Below, in pieces: positions 53,434 through 62,460 of a stretch of DNA of 64,000 nt (within the stretch, counting starts at the first letter, position 1; every line of letters begins with the position of its first letter). Under the pieces are notes generated by a model. It saw only the letters and a program-made list of their open reading frames with translations. It made no database searches and was not told the origin of the DNA. The position numbers and the translations under genes were made by a program. This stretch comes from Streptomyces sp. P9-A4 (GTDB taxonomy: Bacteria; Actinomycetota; Actinomycetes; Streptomycetales; Streptomycetaceae). Location: contig NZ_JAZIFY010000002.1 of assembly GCF_036634195.1 (NCBI RefSeq), positions 248,001 through 312,000 of the forward strand. Direction: 5' to 3'.

Positions 53434-55124
53434 GGGTCCCATCCTTCCAGCGCCGGACCGTAGGCGCGGGCCAGGCTGCGGACGGCGGCGGGCACACGGC
53501 GGCCGAAGGCGCAGAGACTCGCCTCGCCCATCAGCCGTGCCAGTTGCCCGTAGGACTCCCCCGGCCCGGTCCGGCCCTGCGCGAGTGCGAGCCCTCGCCG
53601 GGTGCCGATCCGGCAGGGCGAGCAGGCTCCGCAGCTCTCGTCGGCGGCGAACTCCCAGATGTGCCGGAGGAGTTCGTGCGGGTCGACGGCGGCGTCGAAG
53701 GCGACCATGCCGGCGTGCCCCAGGGCGGCGCCGTGCTCGGCGAGCGCTGCCGTGGTCAGGGGGACGTCGAGCGCTGTCCCGGCGAGGAAGCCACCGAGGG
53801 GCCCGCCGATCTGGAGGGCGACGAGCTCGCGGCCGTCCTTGAGGCCACCGCCGAACCTGGTGACGAGCTCTTCTACAGGAGTGCCGAGTTCGGTCTCGTA
53901 GGCCCCCGGTCGGGCGAACCGTTCGGACAGGCAGACCAGTTTGGTGCCGGTTTCGTGCGGGACTCCGCGTCGGGCGTAGGAAGCTCCGCCGTGGGCGACG
54001 ATCCAGGGCACGGCCGCCAGGGTCTCCACGTTGTTGACCACCGTCGGCATGTCCCACAGGCCGTGGTCCGTGGGGTAGGGAGGCCGCGGGCGGGCGCAGC
54101 CGCGAGCGCCTTCGAGGCGGGCGATGAGGGCGGTCTCCTCGCCCGCGACATAGGACCCGGCTCCTTCGACGATCTCGACGAACGGCCGCGCACCGGCCTG
54201 CTCGACCGAGGCTGCCAGGTCCCCCTTCTCCGTCGCGCGCTCCACCTCTTGCCGGAGCCGGGCCATGGCTTTCGGGTACTCGGAGCGCACCAGGACGATC
54301 CCGCGCCGGGCGCCGCAGGCGAAGCAGGCCAGGGCGAGTCCCGTGAGGACGCGCTCGGGGTCCTCCTCCATGAGCAGCCGGTCGGCGTACGAGCCCGGGT
54401 CGCCCTCGTCCCCGTTGGCGACGACGACCGTGTCCGGCCTTCCCACCGCCGCGTCCCACTTGTCGGCCACCGGGAATCCGGCGCCGCCGCGCCCGCGCAG
54501 CCCGGAGACGGCGATCTCCCCCCGTACGTCCTCGGGTCGCAGCCCGGCCACGGACTCGCGCCACACGTCCCAGGCGGACTGCCCGCCGACGATGCCGGCG
54601 AGCAGGACGGGCGCCCCGGTGGTGTCGGTCGCGGGGATGTCCGGCGCGCATGGTTCCGCCCGCCCACGGAGTTGGTCGGCCAGGTCCGGGCCCGTACGGG
54701 GAAGGGCGCCGTCGAGGGCGGCGGGACCCGCGTAGCAGTAGCCGAGGCAGTGCGCGGTCTGCAACGAGGTCGAACCCGTCTCGTCGGCCGTGCCCGCCCT
54801 CACTCCGAGTGCCTGTTCGACCTCCGCCAGGTGCTGTCCACCCCGCGCGGCGAAGCACGCCGTCGCGGTGCACACCCGCACGTGCCGCTCACCGCGTGGA
54901 GCGGCGAGATCGGCGAAGAAGGTGGCGGGGCCGAGCCCCGCGGCGGCCGGCAGTCCGGCTGCGGCCGCGACCTGGGGCGCCCACGCCCCGGGCCCATCGG
55001 CGGTACCCGACCTGGCGCGCTCCAGGGCGGCCGGCAGCAGCCCCCCGCGCCCTCCGTGCCGTGCGGTCAGCTCACGGAGCGCGTCCATGCGTCCGCCCAG
55101 CTCCCCGGGCATCCGACCGGCCAT
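53430..55124 (-). CDS. fdhB: Formate dehydrogenase NAD-binding subunit (NuoE-NuoF fusion)
   Basis: The ATG at 55124 gives 564 residues. Residues about 1-140 form a NuoE-like thioredoxin-fold [2Fe-2S] domain (HVRVCTATACFAARGG, AHCLGYCYAGPAAL). The rest is NuoF-like: the NADH/FMN loop SGLRGRGGAGFPVADKW, VVANGDEGDPGSYADRLLME, EGAGSYVAGEETALIARLEG, and the [4Fe-4S] site ESCGACSPCRIGTRRG. It passes electrons from the molybdenum subunit to NAD+. The family start near MAGRMPGELGG is supported by a GGGAGC site. No fdhD/fdhE accessory gene is visible in the window. Confidence 0.9.
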   Translation of the reverse strand: MAGRMPGELGGRMDALRELTARHGGRGGLLPAALERARSGTADGPGAWAPQVAAAAGLPAAAGLGPATFFADLAAPRGERHVRVCTATACFAARGGQHLAEVEQALGVRAGTADETGSTSLQTAHCLGYCYAGPAALDGALPRTGPDLADQLRGRAEPCAPDIPATDTTGAPVLLAGIVGGQSAWDVWRESVAGLRPEDVRGEIAVSGLRGRGGAGFPVADKWDAAVGRPDTVVVANGDEGDPGSYADRLLMEEDPERVLTGLALACFACGARRGIVLVRSEYPKAMARLRQEVERATEKGDLAASVEQAGARPFVEIVEGAGSYVAGEETALIARLEGARGCARPRPPYPTDHGLWDMPTVVNNVETLAAVPWIVAHGGASYARRGVPHETGTKLVCLSERFARPGAYETELGTPVEELVTRFGGGLKDGRELVALQIGGPLGGFLAGTALDVPLTTAALAEHGAALGHAGMVAFDAAVDPHELLRHIWEFAADESCGACSPCRIGTRRGLALAQGRTGPGESYGQLARLMGEASLCAFGRRVPAAVRSLARAYGPALEGWDP

Positions 55125-55177
55125 GCTCCCAGAGTGACCGGCGACGCCCCCACTCGCATCCCGGCCGGTCACGGGTT

Positions 55178-55360
55178 TCACGGTTCCCCGCCGCGCAGGG
55201 CGGTCAGGCGCCGACGGTACTCCTCCTCGTCGATCTCACCGCGCGCCAGTCGCTCGCCCAGGATCTGCTCGGCCGACGTCGCGGGCCGGGACCCCGACGG
55301 CCGTTCCCCAGGGCGGGCAATGGTGCGGAGGAGCATGGAGCGGTCGACAGCGTCGCGCAC
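55178..55360 (-). CDS. SHOCT-domain small protein
   Basis: A 60-residue reading frame starts at GTG 55360 (or ATG 55336). Its C-terminal 30 residues form a SHOCT domain: SAEQILGERLARGEIDEEEY and RRRLTALRGG. Most SHOCT proteins have a membrane helix before this domain, but here none is seen, so the gene may be an abbreviated copy. It ends 53 bp before the formate dehydrogenase start and is probably transcribed with it. Function unknown. Confidence 0.55.
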   Translation of the reverse strand: MRDAVDRSMLLRTIARPGERPSGSRPATSAEQILGERLARGEIDEEEYRRRLTALRGGEP

Positions 55361-55513
55361 GACTACACGTGGGGATTCGTCCTCCTCGCCGTTACTGCGA
55401 CCGGCGCGGGAACCCTGGCAGCCACCGCTGTCCGGCGACGCTCCCGGGCGGGCGCAGACGCCTGACCATGGTGGCGAAGCCGCTCAAACGGTCCTCGCGG
55501 TGACCCGACGATT

Positions 55514-55527
55514 GGGCCGTTCGGCCC
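55514..55527. promoter_or_regulatory. Putative OsdR/DevR-type operator (perfect palindrome)
   Basis: GGGCCGTTCGGCCC, identical to the site at 43029, lies 51 bp before the ABC transporter ATG and 154 bp before the SHOCT/formate dehydrogenase operon on the other strand. Confidence 0.62.
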
Positions 55528-55577
55528 CCTTCCGGGTCTGGGTGGCCCGTAGCCGCCGGTTCCCTCCGGAGGTTGGT

Positions 55578-56324
55578 ATGGAAGACATGAACGCCGGCCA
55601 GGGACTCCTCGTCGCCACCGGGGTCCGGAAGATCTACCGGACGGGCTCCGTGGAGGTCACGGCCCTGCTCGACCTGGATCTCCTCGTGCGCCACGGGGAG
55701 ATGGTGGCGGTCATGGGACCGTCCGGCTCCGGGAAGACCACGCTCCTGAACTGTCTGTCCGGGCTCGACGACATCGACGCCGGCCGGGTGGAGGTCGACG
55801 GCCACGACCTGTTCGCGATGTCGGACGCGGCGCGCACCGAACACCGGGCCCACACCATGGGCTTCGTCTTCCAGGCGTTCAACCTCATCCCCGTCTTCTC
55901 CGCGGTGGAGAACGTCGAACTTCCCCTGCTCCTCGTGGGCACCCGGACGCGTGAAGCACGTCGCCGGGCGCTGGACATGCTTGACCGGGTGGGCCTCGGC
56001 CACCGGGTCGAGCACCGGCCGAGCGAGATGTCCGGGGGTGAACAACAGCGGGTGACCATCGCGCGCGCCCTCGCCGGCCGCCCGGCCATCGTGTGGGCGG
56101 ACGAACCCACGGGCAATCTCGACAGCGCCATGGCCGACCAGGTCATGGACCTGCTGTGCGAGCTCAACCGGGACGAGGGCCAGACGATCGTCCTGGTCAC
56201 CCACGACAGCGCCATCGGCGCGCGCGTCCCCCGACTGATCCGCATGCATGACGGGCAGCTGGTCGACGACGTCCGCCGGACCGTCACGGACCGAGCCCCG
56301 ATCCCCGACGCCCCCTTGGGCTGA
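55578..56324 (+). CDS. ABC transporter ATP-binding protein (MacB/LolD type)
   Basis: This 248-residue ATPase has Walker A GPSGSGKTTLLNCLSGLD, Q-loop FVFQAFNLIPVFSAVENVEL, signature SGGEQQRVTIARALAG, Walker B IVWADEPTGNLDS and switch His in LVTHDSAIG. ATPases of this class power FtsX-type permeases that move lipids, peptides or drive cell-wall events rather than pump small solutes through the membrane. The ATG at 55578 follows CCGGAGG. The permease gene begins 2 bp after its stop. Confidence 0.93.
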   Translation: MEDMNAGQGLLVATGVRKIYRTGSVEVTALLDLDLLVRHGEMVAVMGPSGSGKTTLLNCLSGLDDIDAGRVEVDGHDLFAMSDAARTEHRAHTMGFVFQAFNLIPVFSAVENVELPLLLVGTRTREARRRALDMLDRVGLGHRVEHRPSEMSGGEQQRVTIARALAGRPAIVWADEPTGNLDSAMADQVMDLLCELNRDEGQTIVLVTHDSAIGARVPRLIRMHDGQLVDDVRRTVTDRAPIPDAPLG

Positions 56325-56326
56325 CC

Positions 56327-59263
56327 ATGTACCCGGATCTCCTCATCCCACTGCTCGCCGCCTTGGCGCTCGCTCTCGCGGCGCTGGTGCTGGTCGCCGT
56401 CCGGCAACCGGTGTCACGGCGGCTGGCCTTCCGGCAGGTCGCCCGCCGACGCACCGAGGCGGCACTGGTGATCGGCGGATCGATGCTCGGAACGGCCATC
56501 GTCATCGGGGCCCTGGTCGTCGGCGACACCCTGAACTTCTCCGTACGGCAGGAGGCGTACCGGACCTTGGGGCCCGTGGACGAACGTGTCGTAGCACCCC
56601 CCGGCCCGACCGGACGCGCCGTGACGCAACGGATGGCCTCCCTGGCGGGCGATCCCGACATCGACGGACTGCTGAACGCCCAGGCCACCCAGGCATCGGC
56701 GGTCAGCGGTGCCGGCGACCGCACGGTCGCCGAGCCACGCGTCCTGGCCTGGCAGATGGACTTCGACAAGGCGGCGCGCTTCGGCTCACCGGGTGGAGAC
56801 TCCGGACTCGGCGGGCCGAACCCGAAGCCCGGCCAGGTCGTGGTCAACGAGCCGCTGGCCCGCTCCCTGAGCGTGAAGGCCGGTGATCCGGTCACGCTGT
56901 ACCTGTTCGGAGCTCCGGGGACGTACCGGGTCGAGCGTGTGGTGCCGGAAGCGGGCCTGGCCGGTGTAGGCCTCGGCGGCAGGATGAACCGCGACGTGTT
57001 CCTGGCACCGGGGACCCTGGACTCCGCCGCCCGGGCCGCCGGTGCGGAACCACGCTCGGTCACCTTCGTCTCCAACCGAGGCGGCGTCGAACGCGGCGAG
57101 GCCCTGACCGGCCAGGTGACAGCCGACATCCGGCAGGCTCTGGGCCCCCTCGCCGGGCAGACGGAGATCGAGACGCCGAAGCAGACGGTCCTGCGCGACG
57201 CGAAGCAGGCCGGGAACTCCCTCGGCGCGCTGTTCCTCATGATCGGCAGTTTCAGCATCATCGCCGGCGCGCTGCTCCTGGTGAACATCTTCGTGATGCT
57301 CGGCGAGGAGCGGAAGTCCCAGATGGGCATGGTGCGGGCCGTGGGGATGAAGCGCTCGCGGCTCGTCGGGTCGTTCACGCTCGAAGGGGCGACGTACGCG
57401 TTGCTGTCCGCGCTGCCGGGCGTGGCCATCGGGGTCGCCGTCGGCTGGGGCGTCGCCGTGGTGGCCGCGCAGATCTTCCAGGGCTGGTCGGTCGGCGGAA
57501 GCAGCATCCGCATCGCCTTCGCGATCACTCCCACGAGCGTCCTGAACGGTCTGGCCATGGGCCTGCTCATCGCCTTCGCCGCGATCCTGGCCACCAGCGT
57601 GCGCATCAGCAGGTTCAACATCATCGCCGCGATCCGCGACCTCCCCACCACACCCGGCCAGGGACCGCGCCGCCGGCTGCTCGCGGTCTCCACCGCCCTG
57701 GCCGTCCTGTGCGCGTTCGTGGCCGTCCCGGCCGTGGCGCGCAGCCAGCCCGACGCGACGTACCTCATGCCGGCGCTCGCGCTCGCCTTCGCCACCCCGG
57801 CGCTCCTGCGGGTTCTCCCCCGTCACACGGTCACCACCCTGGTCGCGGGAGCCGTCCTCGCCTGGACGCTCCTGGCACCTGTCATCCGCCCCCGGATCTT
57901 CGACACACCCTCGATGTCCGTGTACGTCATCCAAGGCGCCCTGGCCGCCTTCTCCGCCGTGGTGCTCGTCAGCGACAACCAGAAGACCCTGCTGCGCCCC
58001 GTACGACGGCTCCTCGACCGCCCGTCCGAGTCCGGTCTGGCGGCGCGGCTCGCCGTCGCGTACCCGCTGGCCAAGCGCTTCAGGACCGGCGCGACGCTGG
58101 TGATGTACACGCTGATCGTGTTCGTCCTGGTACTCCTGACGGAGATCTCGGGGATCATCCGCGCCGGCGTCGACGGAGTCGTCGCCGACGCCACCGCCGG
58201 ATACTCCCTGCGACTGGACTACAACCCGCAGGTCGCCGGCGACCGGCTGCTCGCCGATCTGCGCGGCGGCCCGTCGGCCGCCGGGATCGCCGACGTGACA
58301 CCGCTGCTCAACGCCACAGGGCGGGCCACCGATCCGGGACACCGCAGCCCCCGACCGCTCGACGCCGCCGTCGTCGGAGTGCCCGACGACGCGATCACCG
58401 GCATCACCTTCCGGGAACGGCTGCCCGGCCTGGCCAACGATGCCGCAGTGTGGCACGCCCTCTCCGCCGACCCCCGCTACGTCGTGCTCGACGGCTTCTT
58501 CGGCAGCACCGGCGGCCCGGCCGGCGACTTCTACGACCCCGGCGACACCCTCACCCTGACGGATCCCCGGACCGGCCACAGCGAACAGAAGGTCATCGCC
58601 GGTGTGCTCAGCAACGGGTTGGTCTTCTACCCGGGCACCGGGGCCAGTTCGACCACCTACCCCGTGGTGTTGAGCGAGCAGGCGACGCGCGAGCTCTTCG
58701 GCGCCCAGGCCCAGAACGCCTCCGCACTGGTGAGAACCAGCCCCGGCACCTCCCCCGACGCCCTGGCGACCCGACTCCAGGGCGAGAAGCTGTCGTCCAG
58801 CCTGGTCGCCACGCCCATCGAGTCGGACATACGCCGCCAGTTCGACTCCAGCACCGCCTTCTTCCGCCTCATGCAGGGCTTCCTCGCCCTCGGCCTCGGC
58901 GTGGGCATCACCGGCCTCGGCGTCGTCATGGTCCGCGCCGTACGCGAACGCCGCCGCACCATCGGCATCCTGCGGGCTCTCGGCTTCCGGGCACGGACGG
59001 TCCAGCGGTCCTTCCTGTGGGAGAGCTCCTTCATCGCCGTGGAGGGAATCGTCCTCGGATCGCTGCTGGGCGTACTCACCACCTGGCTGATGTACAGCAA
59101 CAGCGCCGCATTCGAGGGCCTCGAAGGAGGATTCCCTGTCGAATGGACCAGCATCTGCGGCCTGGCGGCAGCCACGTTCGCCGCGTCGCTCCTGGCCACG
59201 ATCGGGCCGGCGCGCCGCGCGGCCGCCATCCGCCCCGCGCTCGCGGTCCGCGTCACCGAATGA
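56327..59263 (+). CDS. ABC transporter permease with two FtsX domains
   Basis: This 978-residue membrane protein has an N-terminal helix, an extracytoplasmic MacB-periplasmic-core-like domain (about 60-290), and a first FtsX unit (about 300-430; ALFLMIGSFSIIAGALLLVN, MGMVRAVGMKRSRLVGSFTL). Middle helices and a second extracytoplasmic domain (about 640-840) follow, then a second FtsX unit (GIGVV-type text in GVGITGLGVVMVRAVRERRR, GILRALGFRARTVQRSFLWE). The last helix ends at the C-terminus with GPARRAAAIRPALAVR. It forms a transporter with the upstream ATPase. The substrate is unknown. Confidence 0.92.
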   Translation: MYPDLLIPLLAALALALAALVLVAVRQPVSRRLAFRQVARRRTEAALVIGGSMLGTAIVIGALVVGDTLNFSVRQEAYRTLGPVDERVVAPPGPTGRAVTQRMASLAGDPDIDGLLNAQATQASAVSGAGDRTVAEPRVLAWQMDFDKAARFGSPGGDSGLGGPNPKPGQVVVNEPLARSLSVKAGDPVTLYLFGAPGTYRVERVVPEAGLAGVGLGGRMNRDVFLAPGTLDSAARAAGAEPRSVTFVSNRGGVERGEALTGQVTADIRQALGPLAGQTEIETPKQTVLRDAKQAGNSLGALFLMIGSFSIIAGALLLVNIFVMLGEERKSQMGMVRAVGMKRSRLVGSFTLEGATYALLSALPGVAIGVAVGWGVAVVAAQIFQGWSVGGSSIRIAFAITPTSVLNGLAMGLLIAFAAILATSVRISRFNIIAAIRDLPTTPGQGPRRRLLAVSTALAVLCAFVAVPAVARSQPDATYLMPALALAFATPALLRVLPRHTVTTLVAGAVLAWTLLAPVIRPRIFDTPSMSVYVIQGALAAFSAVVLVSDNQKTLLRPVRRLLDRPSESGLAARLAVAYPLAKRFRTGATLVMYTLIVFVLVLLTEISGIIRAGVDGVVADATAGYSLRLDYNPQVAGDRLLADLRGGPSAAGIADVTPLLNATGRATDPGHRSPRPLDAAVVGVPDDAITGITFRERLPGLANDAAVWHALSADPRYVVLDGFFGSTGGPAGDFYDPGDTLTLTDPRTGHSEQKVIAGVLSNGLVFYPGTGASSTTYPVVLSEQATRELFGAQAQNASALVRTSPGTSPDALATRLQGEKLSSSLVATPIESDIRRQFDSSTAFFRLMQGFLALGLGVGITGLGVVMVRAVRERRRTIGILRALGFRARTVQRSFLWESSFIAVEGIVLGSLLGVLTTWLMYSNSAAFEGLEGGFPVEWTSICGLAAATFAASLLATIGPARRAAAIRPALAVRVTE

Positions 59264-59451
59264 AGAGCACCCCGTCTCGTACGGCGCTGCGGGGCCGGCC
59301 TCGGCTCCGAGCGGAACGCGCCGGCGCGCACTCAGCGCCCGGGTTCGCCCGCTGAGGTCAGAGTGAGGCGAGTTCTGCTTGCCCCGGGTGGTAGATGAGA
59401 ACCCCGCGAGCCTCACTGCGCTGCCCAGTAGTGGCTGAGGGGCGGTGCATC

Positions 59452-61187
59452 CTAGTCAGGAGAACCGTCTTCGCGGGTGCGGTGCCAGTCCTGGTACGCG
59501 GCCACCGCCGTGGGCAGTGTGGGGAAGATCAGATCGGCACCGACCGACTCGGCCAGCCCGTAGGCGACGAGATCGTCGCGCAGATCCTGTTTCACGCGCG
59601 CCATCGCGAACACGATGCCTCGCGCGGACAGTTCACGGCGCAGCTCGTCGACGGAGTCCAGCCCGGTGATGTCCACCTCCACATTGGCCTCGGTATTGAG
59701 CACGAACCAGTGGACGGGCCCGGACTGCTCCGCGACGGCGGCGAGTGCACGGCGCCGAAAGTTCTCGGCGTTGGCGAAGAACAGCGGCGAGTCGTATCGG
59801 TAGACGAGAAGCCCAGGAATCGTACGCGCCTCCGGATAGTCGTCGACGTCGTGCATGCCGGCCACGCCGGGCACCAGCCCCTGGACGGCATCGTGCGGGC
59901 GCGCGACCCGCGTCAGCAGCTCGGCCACCGACAGACCGACCGCCACCAGCACCCCGTACAGAATGTCCAGGGACAGCACACCGCACAGGCAGCCGACGGC
60001 CAGCAGGAGTTCCCTGCGACGGAAAGAGGCCAGCCGCCGGAAGCCTGCCAGGTCGATCATCTTGACGGCGGCGTAGATGACGAGGGCGCCCAGCACCGCA
60101 ACCGGAGTGAGGCTCAGCAGCGGGCTGAGGAACAGCAGTACGGCCAGAACGGCCGCGCCGGCGGTCAGCGCGAGTACACCTGACTTCGCGCGCCTGTGGA
60201 GTCCGCCAGCGCGGTGCGGCTGGCACTGCTGCTCACCGGGAACCCGCTCAGGACGCCCGCGCCGAGGTTCGCGGCGCCCAGGGCCAGCAACTCCTGGTTG
60301 GCGTCCAGGCTCCCGACCTCGTCGCCGGTGGCGAAGGCACGCGCGGTGAGGATGACATCCGTGTAGCCCACGAGGAGGAGACCGAGCGCCGGAACCATCA
60401 GCCGAGACAGCTCGTCGACGTCCGGCAGAGCCGGGTGGGGCAACCCCGCCGGTACGTCTCCGATCACGGCGATGCCGTGCTCGTCCAGGCCGAACACCGC
60501 CACCGCCGCGGTTGCGAGCCCGACCACCACCAGCGGCCCAGGCACCGCATGCAGAAAGAACGGAAGGGCGAAGAGGAGGACGAGGGCGGTGACAGCGACG
60601 GCGATCGTCGCGGGCCGGGCCTCGGGGAGGTTCTGTACGAAGGACACCAGCTGTGGAAGGAAGCCTGACCCCGTGGTGCTCACGCCCGTCGTCTTCGGCA
60701 GCTGATCCACGATCATGATCAGCGCCACACCCGCGAGATAGCCGACCAGGACCGGCCGCGAGAGGAGATCGGCGACGAAGCCGAGCCGGGCTGCCCACGC
60801 CACCACGCACAGCACCCCGACCGCGACCGCCAGCGCGGCCGCCAGTACGGCATATCGCCCAGGATCCCCGGCGGCGAGCGGCGCGACAACGGTCGCGGTC
60901 ATCAGCGCGGTCGTCGACTCCGGCCCTACCGACAACAGCCTCGACGAGCCGAGCAGCGCGTACAGCACCAGAGCGGGCAGAATCGCCCACAGCCCGGCGA
61001 CGGGCGGCAGCCCCGCCACGGTCGCGTACGCCATGACCTGCGGCACGAGATACGCCACGACGGTCACACCCGCCAGCAGGTCGCCGCGCAGCCAGGAGCG
61101 CTCGTAGCGGGCGAGGGCAGCGATTCCAGGCGCTCCGGGTACCAAACGGCGCCACCCCGGATCGCCGTGTCGGGCGTGCTGCGACAT
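59452..61187 (-). pseudogene. SulP-family anion transporter, frameshifted in the membrane domain
   Basis: From ATG 61187 (behind GGGAGAGGAGCCTC) the first 340 codons are a normal SulP/SLC26 membrane domain: LRGDLLAGVTVVAYLVPQVM, GLWAILPALVLYALLGSSR, LGAGVLSGFPVSSSASRTAL and ADSTGARSQVYS, then a TGA near 60165. In the next frame the protein resumes as ALTAGAAVLAVLLFLSPLLS, TPVAVLGALVIYAAVKMIDL and a complete C-terminal STAS domain (VDITGLDSVDELRRELSA), ending at 59452. The two halves adjoin with no other gap; loss of one or seven bases near 60165-60180 explains the break. Transport activity is probably lost. Confidence 0.82.
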
Positions 61188-61554
61188 GAGGCTCCTCTCC
61201 CTCACCGCTTCAAGACCTCACGGACTCTGTCACGGCCACGAGAACCGCAGGTCCCACCACGCCGCCGCCCACTTGCTCCAGGCGCGTCTCGCGGACCATT
61301 CGCGGTCCAACGTCCTCCACGTCTGCGTCCCCGCGTCTCAGGGCACCGCCAGAACCTGGTTCGTCGTGCCCAACGATCCGTCCCGCGGACGCCGCCAATC
61401 GGACGTGGAGCGGCAGCCGGCCCGGGTTCAACGGGTACGACGGAGCCTTTTCCAACCTGCCGGTGTGGCTGGCAGGTTGGGGCACCCTGCTCGAGGTGAA
61501 CGACGAAGCTCCTGGTGGACGGGTTCACGACCAAGATCACCCGTGCCGACCAGG
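61188..61554. other. Gap between transporter and IS remnant
   Basis: No gene or strong hairpin is seen over about 370 bp. The final part probably includes the former left end of the insertion sequence, but I could not define an inverted repeat. Confidence 0.35.
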
Positions 61555-62000
61555 AGCTTTGTTTACCCATCGGCGATCGATCTGTCCAGCGCGCACCTTC
61601 GTCACCTTGCCCGGTACCTGGCCGCTCACCGCCGCAAGCTCGGCACCCGATGGCGTCGCATCACGCCGAGCCGGCAGGCGCTTCTGGTCCTGGCTCACCT
61701 GCGCTGCGGCGACACCTGCGCTCAGCCGGCCGCCGCGTTCGGCATCGGGATCGCGACCGTCTACCGTTACGTCAGCGAAGCGATACAGGTCCTGGTCGCA
61801 CTCGCCCCCAGCCCGGCCGAGGCGATACGGACCGCACGCCGGCCGGCCTTCGTAATCCCCGACGGGACGCTCCTCCCGATCGACCGGATCGCCGCCGACA
61901 CCCCGTACTACTCCGGCAAGCACAAGCGCCACGGCATGAACGTCCAAGTCCTCACCGACCCATTTTCGGAAGGCTGCCGTGGGCTTCGCCCGCGCTCCCC
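61555..62000 (+). pseudogene. IS5-like transposase, frameshifted and 3'-truncated
   Basis: The frame FVYPSAIDLSSAHLRHLARY, RQALLVLAHLRCGDTCAQPA, FGIGIATVYRYVSEAIQVLV, FVIPDGTLLPIDRIAADTPY and YSGKHKRHGMNVQVLTDPF is the N-terminal half of an IS5-type DDE transposase, including the first Asp in PDGTLLPIDR. At about 61963 the frame changes (GRLPWASPALPG follows one frame away) and then similarity ends. The last two catalytic residues are lost, so the element is inactive. A different scar of the same broad type is at 7905-8352. Confidence 0.75.
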
Positions 62001-62047
62001 GGTCCGGCATGCCGCACGGCGGCGGCCAGGACAGGAAGCGCGCTGCC

Positions 62048-62344
62048 CTAGAAGAGGCCCCCGCGTTCCCCTGCCCTGCGGCCACGTTCATCGGGGGATG
62101 CCGCGGGGGCGTCGCCGTAGGTGTAGGCGGTTCTGATGTGCCCGTCGCGGGCATGAACGACGACCTGTGCGGGGGTGTGCTCCTTGGCATGCCGGCGTGC
62201 GGAGTCGATCGCGTCTCTCTGGGTCCGGTGCGGCTCGTGCAGCAGCCGGCGGCCTTCCCTGCCCTCGACCTGCCACTTCACCCCCGCGGCCGCCGCCCGC
62301 TCGCCGGACGGTGCGACGTGGTAGACGGTCCGTTTCGCAGCCAT
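62048..62344 (-). CDS. DUF2188 protein
   Basis: This 98-residue small protein has the DUF2188 pattern RTVYHVAPSGE, WQVEGREGRRLLHEPHRTQR, DAIDSARRHAKEHTPAQVVV and HARDGHIRTAYTYG. DUF2188 is a short alpha/beta domain of unknown role found in many stress-related neighbourhoods. The ATG at 62344 follows GGCGAGGAGAAGGATC. A charged Gly/Arg-rich tail ends close to the IS remnant. It is co-directional with the glutamate-cysteine ligase gene 116 bp upstream and may be transcribed with it. Confidence 0.82.
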   Translation of the reverse strand: MAAKRTVYHVAPSGERAAAAGVKWQVEGREGRRLLHEPHRTQRDAIDSARRHAKEHTPAQVVVHARDGHIRTAYTYGDAPAASPDERGRRAGERGGLF

Positions 62345-62460
62345 GATCCTTCTCCTCGCCTTCCAGGCGGACGCCCGGCGCCGGAGCGCCGCCGCCCGCT
62401 ACGAAGCCGGCTTCGTGGCCTGGGGCTTCCTCGCGCCCGCCTCCTTCGTCGGTTCTGGCA

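Noticed and set aside
53434..54873. Upstream extension of the formate dehydrogenase frame to 1377 codons
   Set aside because: The added residues are Arg/Pro/Gly-rich antisense of fdhB; the family N-terminus and the ATGA overlap place the start at 53433.
55340..55465. Plus-strand hydrophobic stretch ending in AVRRRSRAGADA
   Set aside because: It reads like a membrane helix with a basic tail, but there is no start codon, ribosome site or family, and it lies antisense to the SHOCT gene and its leader.
59452..61155. A continuous 567-codon minus-strand frame as one gene
   Set aside because: Only its last 230 codons match the SulP protein; the first part is out-of-frame text over the real membrane domain, so the gene is frameshifted instead.
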